A stretch of DNA of 64,000 nucleotides from positions 5,560,257-5,624,256 of the forward strand of contig NC_056040.1 of the NCBI RefSeq assembly GCF_004379255.2, written 5' to 3'. Below are positions 1-9,753 of the stretch, in pieces. Below the pieces are notes generated by a model. The model was given only the letters and a program-made list of their open reading frames with translations, made no database searches and was not told the DNA's origin. How positions within the stretch are numbered: the stretch's first letter is position 1; every line of letters begins with the position of its first letter. The position numbers and the translations under genes are program-made. Origin of the DNA: Salvia splendens. Lineage: Eukaryota; Streptophyta; Magnoliopsida; Lamiales; Lamiaceae.

Positions 1-2838
1 CGGCTTCTCAAAACCCTTAGGCTGCATCATATAGATCGTCTCCTCTAGATCTCCATGCAAAAATGCTGTCTTCACATCAAGTTGATGCAGCTCCCAGTTG
101 AAATGAGCAGTCATGGCCAATAAGATCCGAATAGAAGTGTGCTTCACCACTGGAGAGAACACCTCTGTGTAGTCAATACCCTCTACTTGTGTGAATCCTC
201 TAGCAACCAGCCTTGCCTTAAACCGTATACTTTCAACTTCCCCCACCTCTACTTTCTTCTTAAACAGCCATTTGCAACTGATCAGCTTCTGAGTCCCTGG
301 ATCAGTCACCAAAATCCAAGTCCCATTTCTCAGCAAGGACTCTATTTCTTCTTCCATGGCCTTGATCCATTTCTGACTTTCCTTGCAACTCATGGCTTCT
401 TCATAGGTTGAGGGTTCTGAAAACATGAGTACTTCTGCTACACATAGAGCAAAGAAGCTCATGTCATAATCTGAGAATCTGCTAGGTAGGCCTGCATTTC
501 TTCTTGGATTTCTTCTGGCCCCTTGAGCTGCAGCAGCTTGCTGCACTGGTGACTCCTGCTCACCTGTGTTCTGAGTATGTTGAGAACTAGTTGCTCCACC
601 TTCTTCTTGATTTTCTGTGATCACAACATCCTCATCAGTGTCTGTTCCAGCAGATTCTCCACCAAACTCAAGGTTTTGCATATCAGAGCTACTGCCACCA
701 CCAGAGGGCTTCCCATCATCTTTAAATGGCATCTCCTCTTCATTGAATGTCACATCTCTGCTCACAATGATATTTCTGCCTTCTCTATCCAAATTCCACA
801 ATCTGTATCCTTTCACCCCATCTTGGTATCCCAACAGCACACATTTCTTTGCCCTTGGCTCCAATTTACTCTGCTTAATGTGTGCATAAGCAGCACACCC
901 AAACACCTTCAAGGCTGAGTAGTCACCTAGGCTTCCATACCATCTTTGATCTGGGGTCTCATTGGATATAGCAGATGATGGACACTTATTGATCAGATTA
1001 GCTGCAGTAGAGACAGCCTCTGCCCAGAATCTCTTTGGCATTCCAGAGTAGAATAGCATGCACCTCACCCTTTCTAGCAATGTCCTATTCATTCTTTCTG
1101 CCAGCCCGTTCTGTTGAGGATTTCTTGGCACGGTCCTATGCCTTCTTATCCCTTTCACTTTACAGAAACTATCAAACTCCGCAGACAGAAACTCCATGCC
1201 ATTATCAGTCCTTAGATATTTAAGCACTGAGCCCTTTTCATTCTCATATCTAGCATGCCATTCTCTAAATTTTTCAAAAGCTTGGGACTTCTCTCTTAGA
1301 ATGTAAATCCACACTTTTCTTGAGTAATCATCTATGATGGAGATGAAATACTTGCCTCCACCTATGGATTCAGTTTGGGATGGCCCCCACAAGTCACTGT
1401 GGGCATACACAAATGGGGCTGATGAAGTGTGTTTCCCACCAGAAAATGGCAGCTTCTTTGCCTTTCCTAGAATGCAAGATTCACATTTCTTTAGGCTGTC
1501 TGATGCACTTAACTTCATCACTCCTCGTTTAGCCAGCTCTCTTATGCCTTTCTCACCCACATGTCCAAGCCTGGCATGCCATAGATACAGGTCTTCTGTC
1601 TGGGCAAGATTCACAGCATCAACCACGGTTTCACCCAGCAAATAGTATAGGCTGTTCTTTCTCTGAGCCTCCATCACAATTCTGGTGCCTTTTGTTACTG
1701 TGAGGATCCCATCACCAGAGTTGAATCTGCACCCTTTTGACTCTAGCATTCCAAGAGATATTAAATTTCTCTTGATTTGAGGAATGAATCTGACTTCTGT
1801 GAGAGTCTTCATACTCCCATCCTTCATCCTCAATCTGATGTTCCCAATGCCCTTGACATTGCACACTTGATCATTTCCTAGCATCACTGATCCTTCCCAA
1901 GCTGATAATTCTTGGAACCAAGATTTGTGTGAGCAAATGTGGAAGGAGCAACCTGAATCCATGATCCAGCATTCCTCAATCTTGGCCCCTGAGTGGATAT
2001 TCAAAGCTTCATTATCTTCAACATCCTGAGCCAGATCAGCAGTCTCTATGTTCCCAGCCTTTTCTCGCTCTTGTTTCTTCTTCCAAGCAAAGCAATGCTT
2101 CTTTAAATGGCCCGGTTTCTTACAGTAGTGACAGCTTCTCTTCTCCTTCCATACTCCACCTTCTTCCTTCTTCTGGAACTTCTTCTTGGAACCCTTTTTA
2201 TTCTGATTATTTTTCACATGCAGACTCTCAGCTACTGGATCAGTTTGTTTGTTATCAGCCTTCTGAGATTCCTTCATCTTTAATGCAGAATGAATCTCTT
2301 CATAGGTGACCTTGGTTTCTCTTCCAAGAAGCACTGCATCCTTGAAGTGCTCATAACTTTTAGGCAGGGAATTGAGCAACATCAATGCCTTATCTTCATC
2401 TTTAATGACCTCATCGATATTCTCAAGATCATCTATGCATTTCCCAAACTCCTCAAGCTGTTCAGAAATGCTCTTTCCATCTGAAAACTTGAAAGCAAGA
2501 AGCCTTTGCTTCAAATGTAACCGGTTCGCCAGAGACTTGGTCATATACAATGACTCAAGTTTCCCCCATACTCCTGCAGCCGTCTCCTCCTTGGAAACTT
2601 CCCTTAGCACCCTGTCCGTGAGGTTCAAGATCAGGGTGCTATAAGCCTTATACTGCATATCTTGAAGCCTTTGCTTCTCCTTGTCATCAGTATCAGGTTT
2701 GCCTTCTTTAGCGTCACCTTCATTCTTCAAGATATCCCATAGGCCTTGCTGCATCAAGATGGCCTTCATCTTCAGTCTCCACAGCCCAAAATCGTTTCTC
2801 CCGGTGAACTTTTCCACCTCGAACTTGGCTGTAGACAT
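1..2838 (-). CDS. Copia gag-pol polyprotein, open to window edge
   Basis: On the minus strand from the ATG at 2838 there is one uninterrupted frame of 946 codons running off the left edge, so no stop is visible. Order along the protein: UBN2-type Gag, CCHC zinc knuckle (CHYCKKPGHLKKHC, about residue 235), aspartic protease (WIMDSGCSFH, about 288), GAG-pre-integrase (LWHARLGH), integrase core with HSDLWGP, RTDNGMEF (about 541) and NPQQNGLAERMNR, then Copia-type reverse transcriptase (RVT_2) with KWLFKKK, KARLVARGFTQ and LDVKTAFLHGDLEE (about 918). No frameshift or stop was found, so this copy may be young and coding-competent. The rest of RT and RNase H lies outside the window. Confidence 0.93.
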   Translation of the reverse strand, partial: MSTAKFEVEKFTGRNDFGLWRLKMKAILMQQGLWDILKNEGDAKEGKPDTDDKEKQRLQDMQYKAYSTLILNLTDRVLREVSKEETAAGVWGKLESLYMTKSLANRLHLKQRLLAFKFSDGKSISEQLEEFGKCIDDLENIDEVIKDEDKALMLLNSLPKSYEHFKDAVLLGRETKVTYEEIHSALKMKESQKADNKQTDPVAESLHVKNNQNKKGSKKKFQKKEEGGVWKEKRSCHYCKKPGHLKKHCFAWKKKQEREKAGNIETADLAQDVEDNEALNIHSGAKIEECWIMDSGCSFHICSHKSWFQELSAWEGSVMLGNDQVCNVKGIGNIRLRMKDGSMKTLTEVRFIPQIKRNLISLGMLESKGCRFNSGDGILTVTKGTRIVMEAQRKNSLYYLLGETVVDAVNLAQTEDLYLWHARLGHVGEKGIRELAKRGVMKLSASDSLKKCESCILGKAKKLPFSGGKHTSSAPFVYAHSDLWGPSQTESIGGGKYFISIIDDYSRKVWIYILREKSQAFEKFREWHARYENEKGSVLKYLRTDNGMEFLSAEFDSFCKVKGIRRHRTVPRNPQQNGLAERMNRTLLERVRCMLFYSGMPKRFWAEAVSTAANLINKCPSSAISNETPDQRWYGSLGDYSALKVFGCAAYAHIKQSKLEPRAKKCVLLGYQDGVKGYRLWNLDREGRNIIVSRDVTFNEEEMPFKDDGKPSGGGSSSDMQNLEFGGESAGTDTDEDVVITENQEEGGATSSQHTQNTGEQESPVQQAAAAQGARRNPRRNAGLPSRFSDYDMSFFALCVAEVLMFSEPSTYEEAMSCKESQKWIKAMEEEIESLLRNGTWILVTDPGTQKLISCKWLFKKKVEVGEVESIRFKARLVARGFTQVEGIDYTEVFSPVVKHTSIRILLAMTAHFNWELHQLDVKTAFLHGDLEETIYMMQPKGFEKP

Positions 2839-2961
2839 TTCTCAAAACGAGCGGTGGGCAATCGCCAAGATCAGCTTATACAACGGAACCTCTAGACACG
2901 AACTCACCCAGAAGCCAATTAATCGGCAAATCGTGGAAGTCTTCCCACAGACGGCGCCACT

Positions 2962-3519
2962 TGTTGGGGTCGTGTTGCCGCCGATCTCACACGCACACGA
3001 TCGAAAAATAAAACACACAAAGGTGTAACGTGGTTCGGTGATGAATCACCTACGTCCACGGAGAAGATGACCGGAATTTTATTGATGGAACTCTCAACAC
3101 AAGAACTTCACACACACAATCTATCACTCTAAGCAAACGCTAGCTAGTGCAAGAATTCTCTTCCAATTGTGTGCGTAATCTGTGTTCTGCGTCTCTCTCT
3201 CTCTCTGATTACAATCGAGCTGTAAGTATATATGGGAGTCAAGAAGAAAAACAAACTAACTAATTTGTTTCTAAAAACAGTTACAACCGCTAAACACCAA
3301 CGGCTAGTTTCAGCTCGGCAGCTCAAACCAAGCTCCCTGCTAGTTCCAGTTCGGCAGCTCAAACCGAGCTCAAGACCGCACTCCCTTCTCGGCGCTCAAA
3401 CCGAACTCCCTTCTCGGCTAGTTCTAGCATAAGCCGAGCTTCCTTCTTGATCCCTGCCCCGAGCTTCAACGGCTCTGTCACTTGACTGAATCAGTGAACT
3501 GCAAGGACACACCTTCACA
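2962..3519 (-). repeat. 5' LTR of the minus-strand Copia
   Basis: Read on the minus strand it ends ...CCCCAACA at 2962, directly before AGTGGCGCCG (primer-binding side). The outer end is placed at about 3517-3519, where TG(TG)AAGG begins and similarity to Harbinger resumes. It contains AAACCGAGCTC/GAACTCCCTTCTCGG repeats (3300-3430), a (CT)n stretch near 3190 and the motif ACGTGGTTCG...CTACGTCCACGG, which is also present in the Gypsy LTRs of this window. The outer boundary is uncertain by a few bases. Confidence 0.75.
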
Positions 3520-4113
3520 ATTGTTGCCGACGAAGGCCCTGAGGCGGGAAATTGGTTCGACCCTGAAATCCCCGGAAGCTCTGCTGCAAGTAGTCCGCCT
3601 CGCAGTGGAGTGCATCCGTCTATGCAAGATCGGTTGTCTATTCGGGCAAGGACACATGATTCTACCGTCCACGCCCAACTCCAAGATGATCTAATGGAGC
3701 ACATTTGGGCAAAATTTGGCAACCGGTAGATGCACATGATCTTTTTTCTGCTTCTTTGAGCTTTGAGATTTTGAATTTAGAGAGAGTGAGCGGAAGAAAT
3801 TAAATTATGTATTTTTCATTTTTTTAGGATTTTCAATTATATATAAATTTTTAATTTTTTTAGAATTTTAAGTTGTAATTTTATTTTATTTAATGAAGTG
3901 TGTTTTTATTAATTGAATTTGTTGGAAATAAAAATAAAAAATGAAATTGAATGAATAGTTAAGGGATGAGATGATTAAGAGACGGATAAGAGATGGAGGG
4001 TTGCAGGTTCTGTCTCTTAATTAAGAGATGAAGTGAAAAGTACAGTGGTGCTCATGAATAGTTAAAAGATGAGACGGTTAAGAGACGGATAAGAGACAGC
4101 GTTGCGGATGAAC
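3520..4113 (+). pseudogene. PIF/Harbinger transposase 3' remnant and terminal inverted repeat
   Basis: Residues encoded at 3540-3729 match the C-terminus of the Harbinger transposase at 61741-62965 (EAGNWFDPE, SSPPRSGVHPS, HVWAKFGN-type ending), with stop at 3727-3729. A frameshift and substitutions are visible. The following 380 bp resemble the 3' part of the element at 61286-63613 (TTAATTAAGAGATGA, GGTTAAGAGACGG blocks) and end in GTTGCGGATGAAC followed by TAA, the expected 3-bp target site. The 5' part is missing: the Copia at 1-3519 interrupts it. Confidence 0.8.
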
Positions 4114-4116
4114 TAA

Positions 4117-4958
4117 TACGACCGTACTAATCTATAATCTATATGCAGTTCTTTAGATTTAGCTTGTAGGAGTAGTACTTTGTGCGATTTTGCATTCCCA
4201 CAATATTCACTTTTTATTTCTTTTATTCTAACTATTTACGTTATATTTTCAAGTAAAAGCAGCGCACGTTTTTGAATTAATTGTTTTCTGTGATTATATA
4301 TTGATTATTGATTTTAATTTGTTGAGGATCTTCGAGTAAGCATATTTATTCGCATCAAGTTAGTCAGCTGCCAATGTTAGTCAGCTGCCAAGCCACTGCA
4401 ATTTTTATTCACGACAGACTCTAGTATAAGCTGAAGAATATGAGTGTGACAACTACTTAAAAAAATTGGCACACTGTTATTACGACGCCCTGCATCAGCT
4501 CTACAATATTGTACACTAATTTTTCATTTTCTTTAAAAAAAAGAATATGTTAAATTCTAAATTGCCTATATAGGCATTTAATTTGTTGCTCTAATTCTCT
4601 TGCTGGCAACACTTGACAGTAATATGTCCACGCAATATAGAAGATACTTGAGGGTTGAACTGAACGAAGTCATGAACCGACTCGAGAAGAACCTTGACTT
4701 CAGGCATTATAAGATCTACAAAATAGTATGTACAAACTAATAGTATCACATTGCATGGACATATTACTATTGTCTTGCTTGCTAATTGTGCATCTAATTG
4801 CAATATGTAAGATTTCTATTTAGAATTCTCAAATCTCAATTGATAATCTCTACAACATCATGAACAAGATATTTGGTGTTGGAGTGTCTCATCAACATTA
4901 CCACTACATGCGCTTGATGCATACTGCACCTGCACCTGGATCAACGACTTGTTGGGCC
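4117..4958. other. intergenic, AT-rich
   Basis: No gene recognised. It holds a small direct repeat (TTAGTCAGCTGCCAA, twice, near 4360-4392), the fold-back at 4588-4796, and a short open stretch at about 4859-4966 that would continue in frame after the MITE at 9585. I could not identify a protein family for it. Confidence 0.5.
4588..4796. repeat. fold-back (MITE-like) element
   Basis: An imperfect inverted repeat: AGTAATATGTCCACGCAATAT near 4618 pairs with ATTGCATGGACATATTACT near 4750, with weaker pairing outward (CTCTTGCTGGCAA against TTGCTTGCTAA). Ends and target duplication are not clear. Confidence 0.45.
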
Positions 4959-5342
4959 GCTACAACTAGAGATGTTAACTTCAATATGAGATTAATCCGC
5001 TTAGTTTAGAGTGTTAGGGCTAAAAAATAACAACCCGATTAGAAATCAGTCTAGGCCGTTCAGGTTGGCGGACTGGATTGTTGGGCTTCAAGAAAATATG
5101 ATTTTTACTTGTTTTTCGTTTGTGTTGCGTCACACCATTTTATTCAAATCATTCGTTATACATTTTCTTCTTCTTTTTCCTTGACGGATTATAATTGTCT
5201 CAAACTAAAAAATAAAAAGACAAACATATTTTTTATATAGATAAATGCTCTAGATTTGATTATATTTTCTTGAGTGAGAATTAATGATATTCCCGTGATT
5301 TCTTATGAATTTTGATGTTTTATCTATTATCCACATTATATT

Positions 5343-5869
5343 TGTAATAATGGAGTGCTCATTTCAGTTGGAAGAAGAAGGCAGAAGAAGGAAGCTCGGC
5401 GTTGAGCTGGAACTAGCCGAGAAGGGAGTTCGGTGTTTGAGCCGAGAAGGGAGTTCGGTTTTGAGCCGAGAAGGGAGTTCGGTCTTGAGCCGAGAAGGGA
5501 GTTCGGTCTTGAGCCGAGAAGGGAGTTCGGTCTTGAGCCGAGAAGGAAGAAGCAACCTAGAGAAACTAGCCGTTGGAGCAGCAGTTAGTTAGCTGAGATG
5601 TAGCGGTTATTCTTCTTGTTTTCTTGATTCTTGTTGTAGTTAGTTAGTAGCAGTTGCTACTTGATTGTAGAGCTTTAAATAGCTCATAAACCGTGTATGT
5701 AGTTAGTAGTTTTATCAATAAAGAGTTTTCCAGTTTCTCTCCAAGATTATCATCTTCAATACTCAAAGTGTGAGTGTGTGTGTTTCTGCATTGTGTGATC
5801 TCATACAACAGTGAGTGTGTGTGTGATCTTCTTGAGTGTGTGAAAGCCTTGTGTGTGTAAAACCCAACA
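5343..5869 (+). repeat. 5' LTR of Copia (527 bp)
   Basis: It carries about five tandem 24-bp units (GAGCCGAGAAGGGAGTTCGG plus TYTT, about 5430-5545) and a TTTAAATA box near 5672. It differs from the 3' LTR mainly by one extra 24-bp unit (527 against 503 bp), pointing to unit gain or loss after or during a recent insertion. Confidence 0.93.
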
Positions 5870-5871
5870 AG

Positions 5872-5889
5872 TGGCGCCGTCTGTGGGAA
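5872..5889 (+). promoter_or_regulatory. putative tRNA primer-binding site
   Basis: TGGCGCCGTCTGTGGGAA starts two bases after the LTR 3' end (CA at 5868-5869), the expected place for minus-strand priming. TGGCGCC complements the CCA-bearing 3' end of a tRNA. The same sequence follows the LTRs of the other Copia and of the Gypsy element in this window. Confidence 0.7.
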
Positions 5890-5932
5890 GGGATATTGAA
5901 GCTGATTTGCAGAGGATCAAACGGTTTCAGAG

Positions 5933-8815
5933 ATGGCAGCAAGGCTTGATGCAGAAAAGTTCACAGGCAAGAGTGATTATAGCCTGTGGAAGATGAAGAT
6001 GAAGGCGGTTTTGATTCAACAAGGCTTGGCCGCAGTTCTTGCAAAACCAGAGGAGAAAGGAAAGGCTCCAGTGCTTGATGATAAAGCTCAGGCAAAGATG
6101 GAGGAGATGCAGCTCAAGGCACATTCTGCAGTGATTCTGTGCCTTGGAGATAAGGTCTTGAGGGATGTTCAAGAAGCCAAGACTGCGGTGGAGATCTTGG
6201 GCAAGTTGGATGAAGTTTACTTGGCCAAATCCTTGGCTAACCGGCTGTATCTCAAGAAGAGGTTGTATGCCTATAGTTTTTCTGGAGATAGGTCCATCAT
6301 TGAGCAGCTAGAGGAGTTCAACAAGATCATTGATGACCTGGGATCTGTTGATGTCAAGATTTCAGATGAGGATAAGGCCATTCTCACATTGAATGCCTTG
6401 CCTAGCTCGTATGACCAGTTAAGTGATGCAATTATCTATGGAAGAGATAAACCTATCACCTATGCAGAAGTCTATTCAGCCTTGATGGCCAAAGAACTCC
6501 AGAAGACAGCCAACAGAGGCTCTGCAAGCTCCAATGTTCAAGCTGCAGAGGCCTTGAATGTGAAGAAGTTCAAGAAGCAGAACTTCAAGAAGAAGTTTGA
6601 GGGCCCTAAACCCTCAAGTTCTGATGCTCAGAAGGAAACCAGAGCTTGCTATTGGTGCAAGAAACCTGGACATTTGAAGAAAGATTGTCATGCATGGAAG
6701 AGAAAGATGGCCTCTGAGGGACACAACCAATCTGATTGTGTGGAGAGTGCTGATCCCCCGGCTCAACTTATGAATATTAGTGACAGTGGGGTCAGTCACA
6801 GGTGGATAATGGACTCGGGGTGCAGCTTCCATATGTGCCCCAATAGAAGCTGGTTTCATGATCTTCAAGAAGCATCGGGTACGGTTGTTCTTGGAAATAA
6901 TCATACTTGTCAGATAAAAGGGATAGGGAAAGTGAAGCTAAGCCTACAAGATGGCTCTGTGAAGATCCTGACTGGGGTGAGGTATATTCCAGAAGTGAAG
7001 AGGAACCTCATCTCATTGGGAATGCTGGAGCAGAGGGGGTTCACTATATTAATGAGTCAAGGAAAATTGTTTGTGAAATCTGGAGATGCAGTGATGATGG
7101 AGGCTGACAGAGAGCATATTCTCTATTATTTGAAGGCTAAGGCTGTTGATGGAGAAAGCAATGCTGTGTCAGATGATTCCCTAATGCTATGGCACAAGAG
7201 GCTGGGCCATCCAGCAGAAGGAAGCTTGAAAGAACTCATCAAGAAGGGCCTGATCTCTGGAGATTTCAACAAGATGGACCCCTGTGAGCAGTGTATACTT
7301 GGAAAAGCAAAGAAGGCACCCTATCCTACAGGTATTCACTCTTCTACAGCCCCTTTAGACTACATACATAGTGATCTTTGGGGGCCTTCACCGGTGTGTT
7401 CAATTGGTGGAGGAAAGTATTATCTAGCTATCATTGATGACTATACAAGGAAGTTGTTGGTATATATTCTTAAGGAAAAATCTGAAACACTCACTAAGTT
7501 CAAGATATGGTGTAAGGAGGTGGAGCTAGAGAAAGGAAGGAGTGTTAAATGTTTAAGAACTGACAATGGCTTGGAATTCTTGTCTGCTGAATTTGATATA
7601 TTTTGCAAAGAGAAGGGTATGAAGAGGCACCGTACTGTTCCTGGTAATCCCCAGCAAAATGGTGTTGTGGAGAGGATGAATAGGACTATCCTAGAGAGGG
7701 TGATGTGCTTGCTTCTTGGTTCTGGTTTGAGCAGCAGGTTCTGGGGAGAGGCAGTGTATACAGCAGCCTATCTCATCAATAAATGCCCATCTACTGCCCT
7801 GAAATCTGAAACTCCTGATTACATGTGGTATGGAGCTCATAGTGACTACTCAAAATACAAGGTGTTTGGGTGTGCAGCCTATGCTCATGCTAGGCAAAGT
7901 AAGCTTGAAGCTAGGGCTCTGAAATGTATCTTGCTGGGATATCAGAGGGGTGTTAAGGGGTATAGGCTCTGGTGTATTGAGCCTGGTAGGCAGAAGGTGG
8001 TGGTGAGTAGGGATGTGGTGTTCTTGGAGGATCAGATGCCCTACTTGAAAGATAAGCTGGACTCCAGTGACTCCAGTGAAGTTGAGAGTGATTTCTTCAA
8101 GGTGGAGCCTATGGGAGTTGGCCTAGGAGCAGGTGGAGTCACTGACTCAGAAAATGAACCTGATCCAGAGGGTGATGGTGCTCCAGCTCAAGGTAGAAGA
8201 AATGATGAGCCCACAGCAGATCCTACCAGAGAGTACCAGATTGCAAGAGATAGGGGAAGGAGAAATGCAAAGCCTCCTGAGAAATTTGCAGATATGGTCT
8301 ATTATGCACTGTGTGCTGCTGAGAGTATTGATATTGCTGATCCTCTCACCTATAAAGAGGCCATGAGAAGCAAAGACAGAGAGAGATGGATAGAGGCCAT
8401 GAATGAAGAAATAGAGTCTTTACTCAAGAACAAAACCTGGATTTTGGTGGACAAATCCAAGCTGAATACAGATGGAAAGGAGAGGAAGCTGATCAGTTGC
8501 AAGTGGTTGTTTAAAAAGAAGGTAGAGACCACTGATAAAGACAGAATCAGGTTCAAAGCAAGGCTGGTGGCAAGGGGATTTACACAGCAAGAAGGAGTTG
8601 ACTTCAATGAGGTGTTTGCTCCGGTTGTTAAGCACACCTTGCACAATCCGGCTGACATGCTAACAAAGTCTCTAGGTAGAGACAAGTTTGATCATTGCAA
8701 GAAGTTGATCAATGTTTGTGCAAGAACTGAGATGAGCCCTCAGGTGGAGAATTGTAATAATGGAGTGCTCATTTCAGTTGGAAGAAGAAGGCAGAAGAAG
8801 GAAGCTCGGCGTTGA
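5933..8815 (+). CDS. Copia gag-pol polyprotein lacking RT palm and RNase H
   Basis: One open frame of 960 residues. Gag (residues 1 to about 210), CCHC knuckle CYWCKKPGHLKKDC (about 239), protease WIMDSGCSFHMC (about 290), GAG-pre-integrase LWHKRLGHP, integrase with HSDLWGP (about 479), RTDNGLEF and NPQQNGVVERMNR, then only the start of RVT_2 (KWLFKKK, KARLVARGFTQQ). At about residue 901 APVVKHT, which normally leads into the RT palm, joins LHNPADMLTKSLG, the far C-terminal end of the polyprotein. Several hundred residues, including the YVDD region and RNase H, are missing, yet the frame is kept. The last 20 or so residues are read from the 3' LTR. It could still supply Gag, protease and integrase, but cannot reverse-transcribe on its own. 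Confidence 0.93.
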   Translation: MAARLDAEKFTGKSDYSLWKMKMKAVLIQQGLAAVLAKPEEKGKAPVLDDKAQAKMEEMQLKAHSAVILCLGDKVLRDVQEAKTAVEILGKLDEVYLAKSLANRLYLKKRLYAYSFSGDRSIIEQLEEFNKIIDDLGSVDVKISDEDKAILTLNALPSSYDQLSDAIIYGRDKPITYAEVYSALMAKELQKTANRGSASSNVQAAEALNVKKFKKQNFKKKFEGPKPSSSDAQKETRACYWCKKPGHLKKDCHAWKRKMASEGHNQSDCVESADPPAQLMNISDSGVSHRWIMDSGCSFHMCPNRSWFHDLQEASGTVVLGNNHTCQIKGIGKVKLSLQDGSVKILTGVRYIPEVKRNLISLGMLEQRGFTILMSQGKLFVKSGDAVMMEADREHILYYLKAKAVDGESNAVSDDSLMLWHKRLGHPAEGSLKELIKKGLISGDFNKMDPCEQCILGKAKKAPYPTGIHSSTAPLDYIHSDLWGPSPVCSIGGGKYYLAIIDDYTRKLLVYILKEKSETLTKFKIWCKEVELEKGRSVKCLRTDNGLEFLSAEFDIFCKEKGMKRHRTVPGNPQQNGVVERMNRTILERVMCLLLGSGLSSRFWGEAVYTAAYLINKCPSTALKSETPDYMWYGAHSDYSKYKVFGCAAYAHARQSKLEARALKCILLGYQRGVKGYRLWCIEPGRQKVVVSRDVVFLEDQMPYLKDKLDSSDSSEVESDFFKVEPMGVGLGAGGVTDSENEPDPEGDGAPAQGRRNDEPTADPTREYQIARDRGRRNAKPPEKFADMVYYALCAAESIDIADPLTYKEAMRSKDRERWIEAMNEEIESLLKNKTWILVDKSKLNTDGKERKLISCKWLFKKKVETTDKDRIRFKARLVARGFTQQEGVDFNEVFAPVVKHTLHNPADMLTKSLGRDKFDHCKKLINVCARTEMSPQVENCNNGVLISVGRRRQKKEARR

Positions 8816-9255
8816 GCTGGAACTAGCCGAGAAGGGAGTTCGGTGTTTGAGCCGAGAAGGGAGTTCGGTTTTGAGCCGAGAAGGGAGTTCGGTCTTGAGC
8901 CGAGAAGGGAGTTCGGTCTTGAGCCGAGAAGGAAGAAGCAACCTAGAGAAACTAGCCGTTGGAGCAGCAGTTAGTTAGCTGAGATGTAGCGGTTATTCTT
9001 CTTGTTTTCTTGATTCTTGTTGTAGTTAGTTAGTAGCAGTTGCTACTTGATTGTAGAGCTTTAAATAGCTCATAAACCGTGTATGTAGTTAGTAGTTTTA
9101 TCAATAAAGAGTTTTCCAGTTTCTCTCCAAGATTATCATCTTCAATACTCAAAGTGTGAGTGTGTGTGTTTCTGCATTGTGTGATCTCATACAACAGTGA
9201 GTGTGTGTGTGATCTTCTTGAGTGTGTGAAAGCCTTGTGTGTGTAAAACCCAACA
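8753..9255 (+). repeat. 3' LTR of Copia (503 bp)
   Basis: It is the same as the 5' LTR from TGTAATAATGGAG to CCCAACA by eye, except for one fewer 24-bp repeat unit. It is followed by the ATATT duplication. Confidence 0.93.
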
Positions 9256-9753
9256 ATATTTTTATTTTATATTTCTAATTTTAATATATACAAAATGTAT
9301 TTTTATTTATAGTGTACATTGTTAATTTCTAATGATGTACAGATGTGTATGTGCAGTATTATTTATAGAAAATATACAATTTTTATGATTAAAAAATTTA
9401 CAAGATACTTTTAATTAGTAGTATTAGTTTTTACTTTTTAGGCTGACTGGGTTAACTTTAAACTCAATCACTTAGAATTAGAGTTGAAAATATTTAATTC
9501 GATAAAATTATAATCCAACTAGTCCACATCGAGTCTTACCCGAGTAGGATGGACCTGATATCCAATAGACAAATTAGCTACAACTACTTCATATGTGGGT
9601 GCACTACAATACTTTGTCCACCAGGTTGGAACCTTTCCTGAAAATACTCACCATATTAAGAGCCTACAAATCTATATACTAGTATATTGTAGTTGTACTT
9701 GCTTGATTACCAGTGGCAAACTTCCTCAGACAATCTCCATTCATATATGCTCA

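Larger units (their letters stand above)
1..3519 (-). mobile_element. Copia LTR retrotransposon, left part outside window
   Basis: Minus-strand element seen from its 5' LTR (2962-3519) through a putative primer-binding site (about 2941-2960, starting TGGCGCC on the minus strand) and gag-pol down to position 1. The 3' LTR lies outside the window, so no target-site duplication can be tested. The element sits inside the 3' end of a PIF/Harbinger transposase relic whose sequence resumes near 3520. It is related to the Copia at 5343-9255: same primer-binding region, similar LTR repeats of the GAGCCGAGAAGGGAGTTCGG kind, similar Gag. Confidence 0.9.
5343..9255 (+). mobile_element. complete Copia LTR retrotransposon, internally deleted
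   Basis: LTRs at 5343-5869 and 8753-9255 both begin TGTAATAATGGAG and end CCCAACA. A perfect 5-bp target-site duplication ATATT flanks it (5338-5342 and 9256-9260). A putative primer-binding site starts at 5872 (TGGCGCCGTCTGTGGGAA) and a short purine-rich run, AGGTGGAGAA, precedes the 3' LTR. The internal region is only about 2.9 kb because most of reverse transcriptase and all of RNase H are missing, so the copy is non-autonomous. Confidence 0.95.
4967..9576. mobile_element. hAT-like MITE split by a Copia element
   Basis: An 8-bp duplication GCTACAAC lies at 4959-4966 and 9577-9584. The left end starts TAGAGATGTTAACTTCAAT and the right end, reverse-complemented, starts TAATTTGTCTATTGGATATC. 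Both resemble degenerate forms of the TAGGGATGTCAATCGG end of the clear hAT-like MITE at 39972-40501. Without the nested Copia (5343-9260) the MITE is about 690 bp. The 8-bp duplication is the usual size for hAT elements. Confidence 0.6.

Noticed and set aside
139..3028. Several plus-strand ORFs of 60-115 codons
   Set aside because: They lie opposite the continuous minus-strand Copia gag-pol frame and have no family resemblance; shadows.
5305..5592. ORF with repeated LSREGSSV units, also at 8760-8978
   Set aside because: It is the translation of the 24-bp LTR repeat; no start context or conserved protein.
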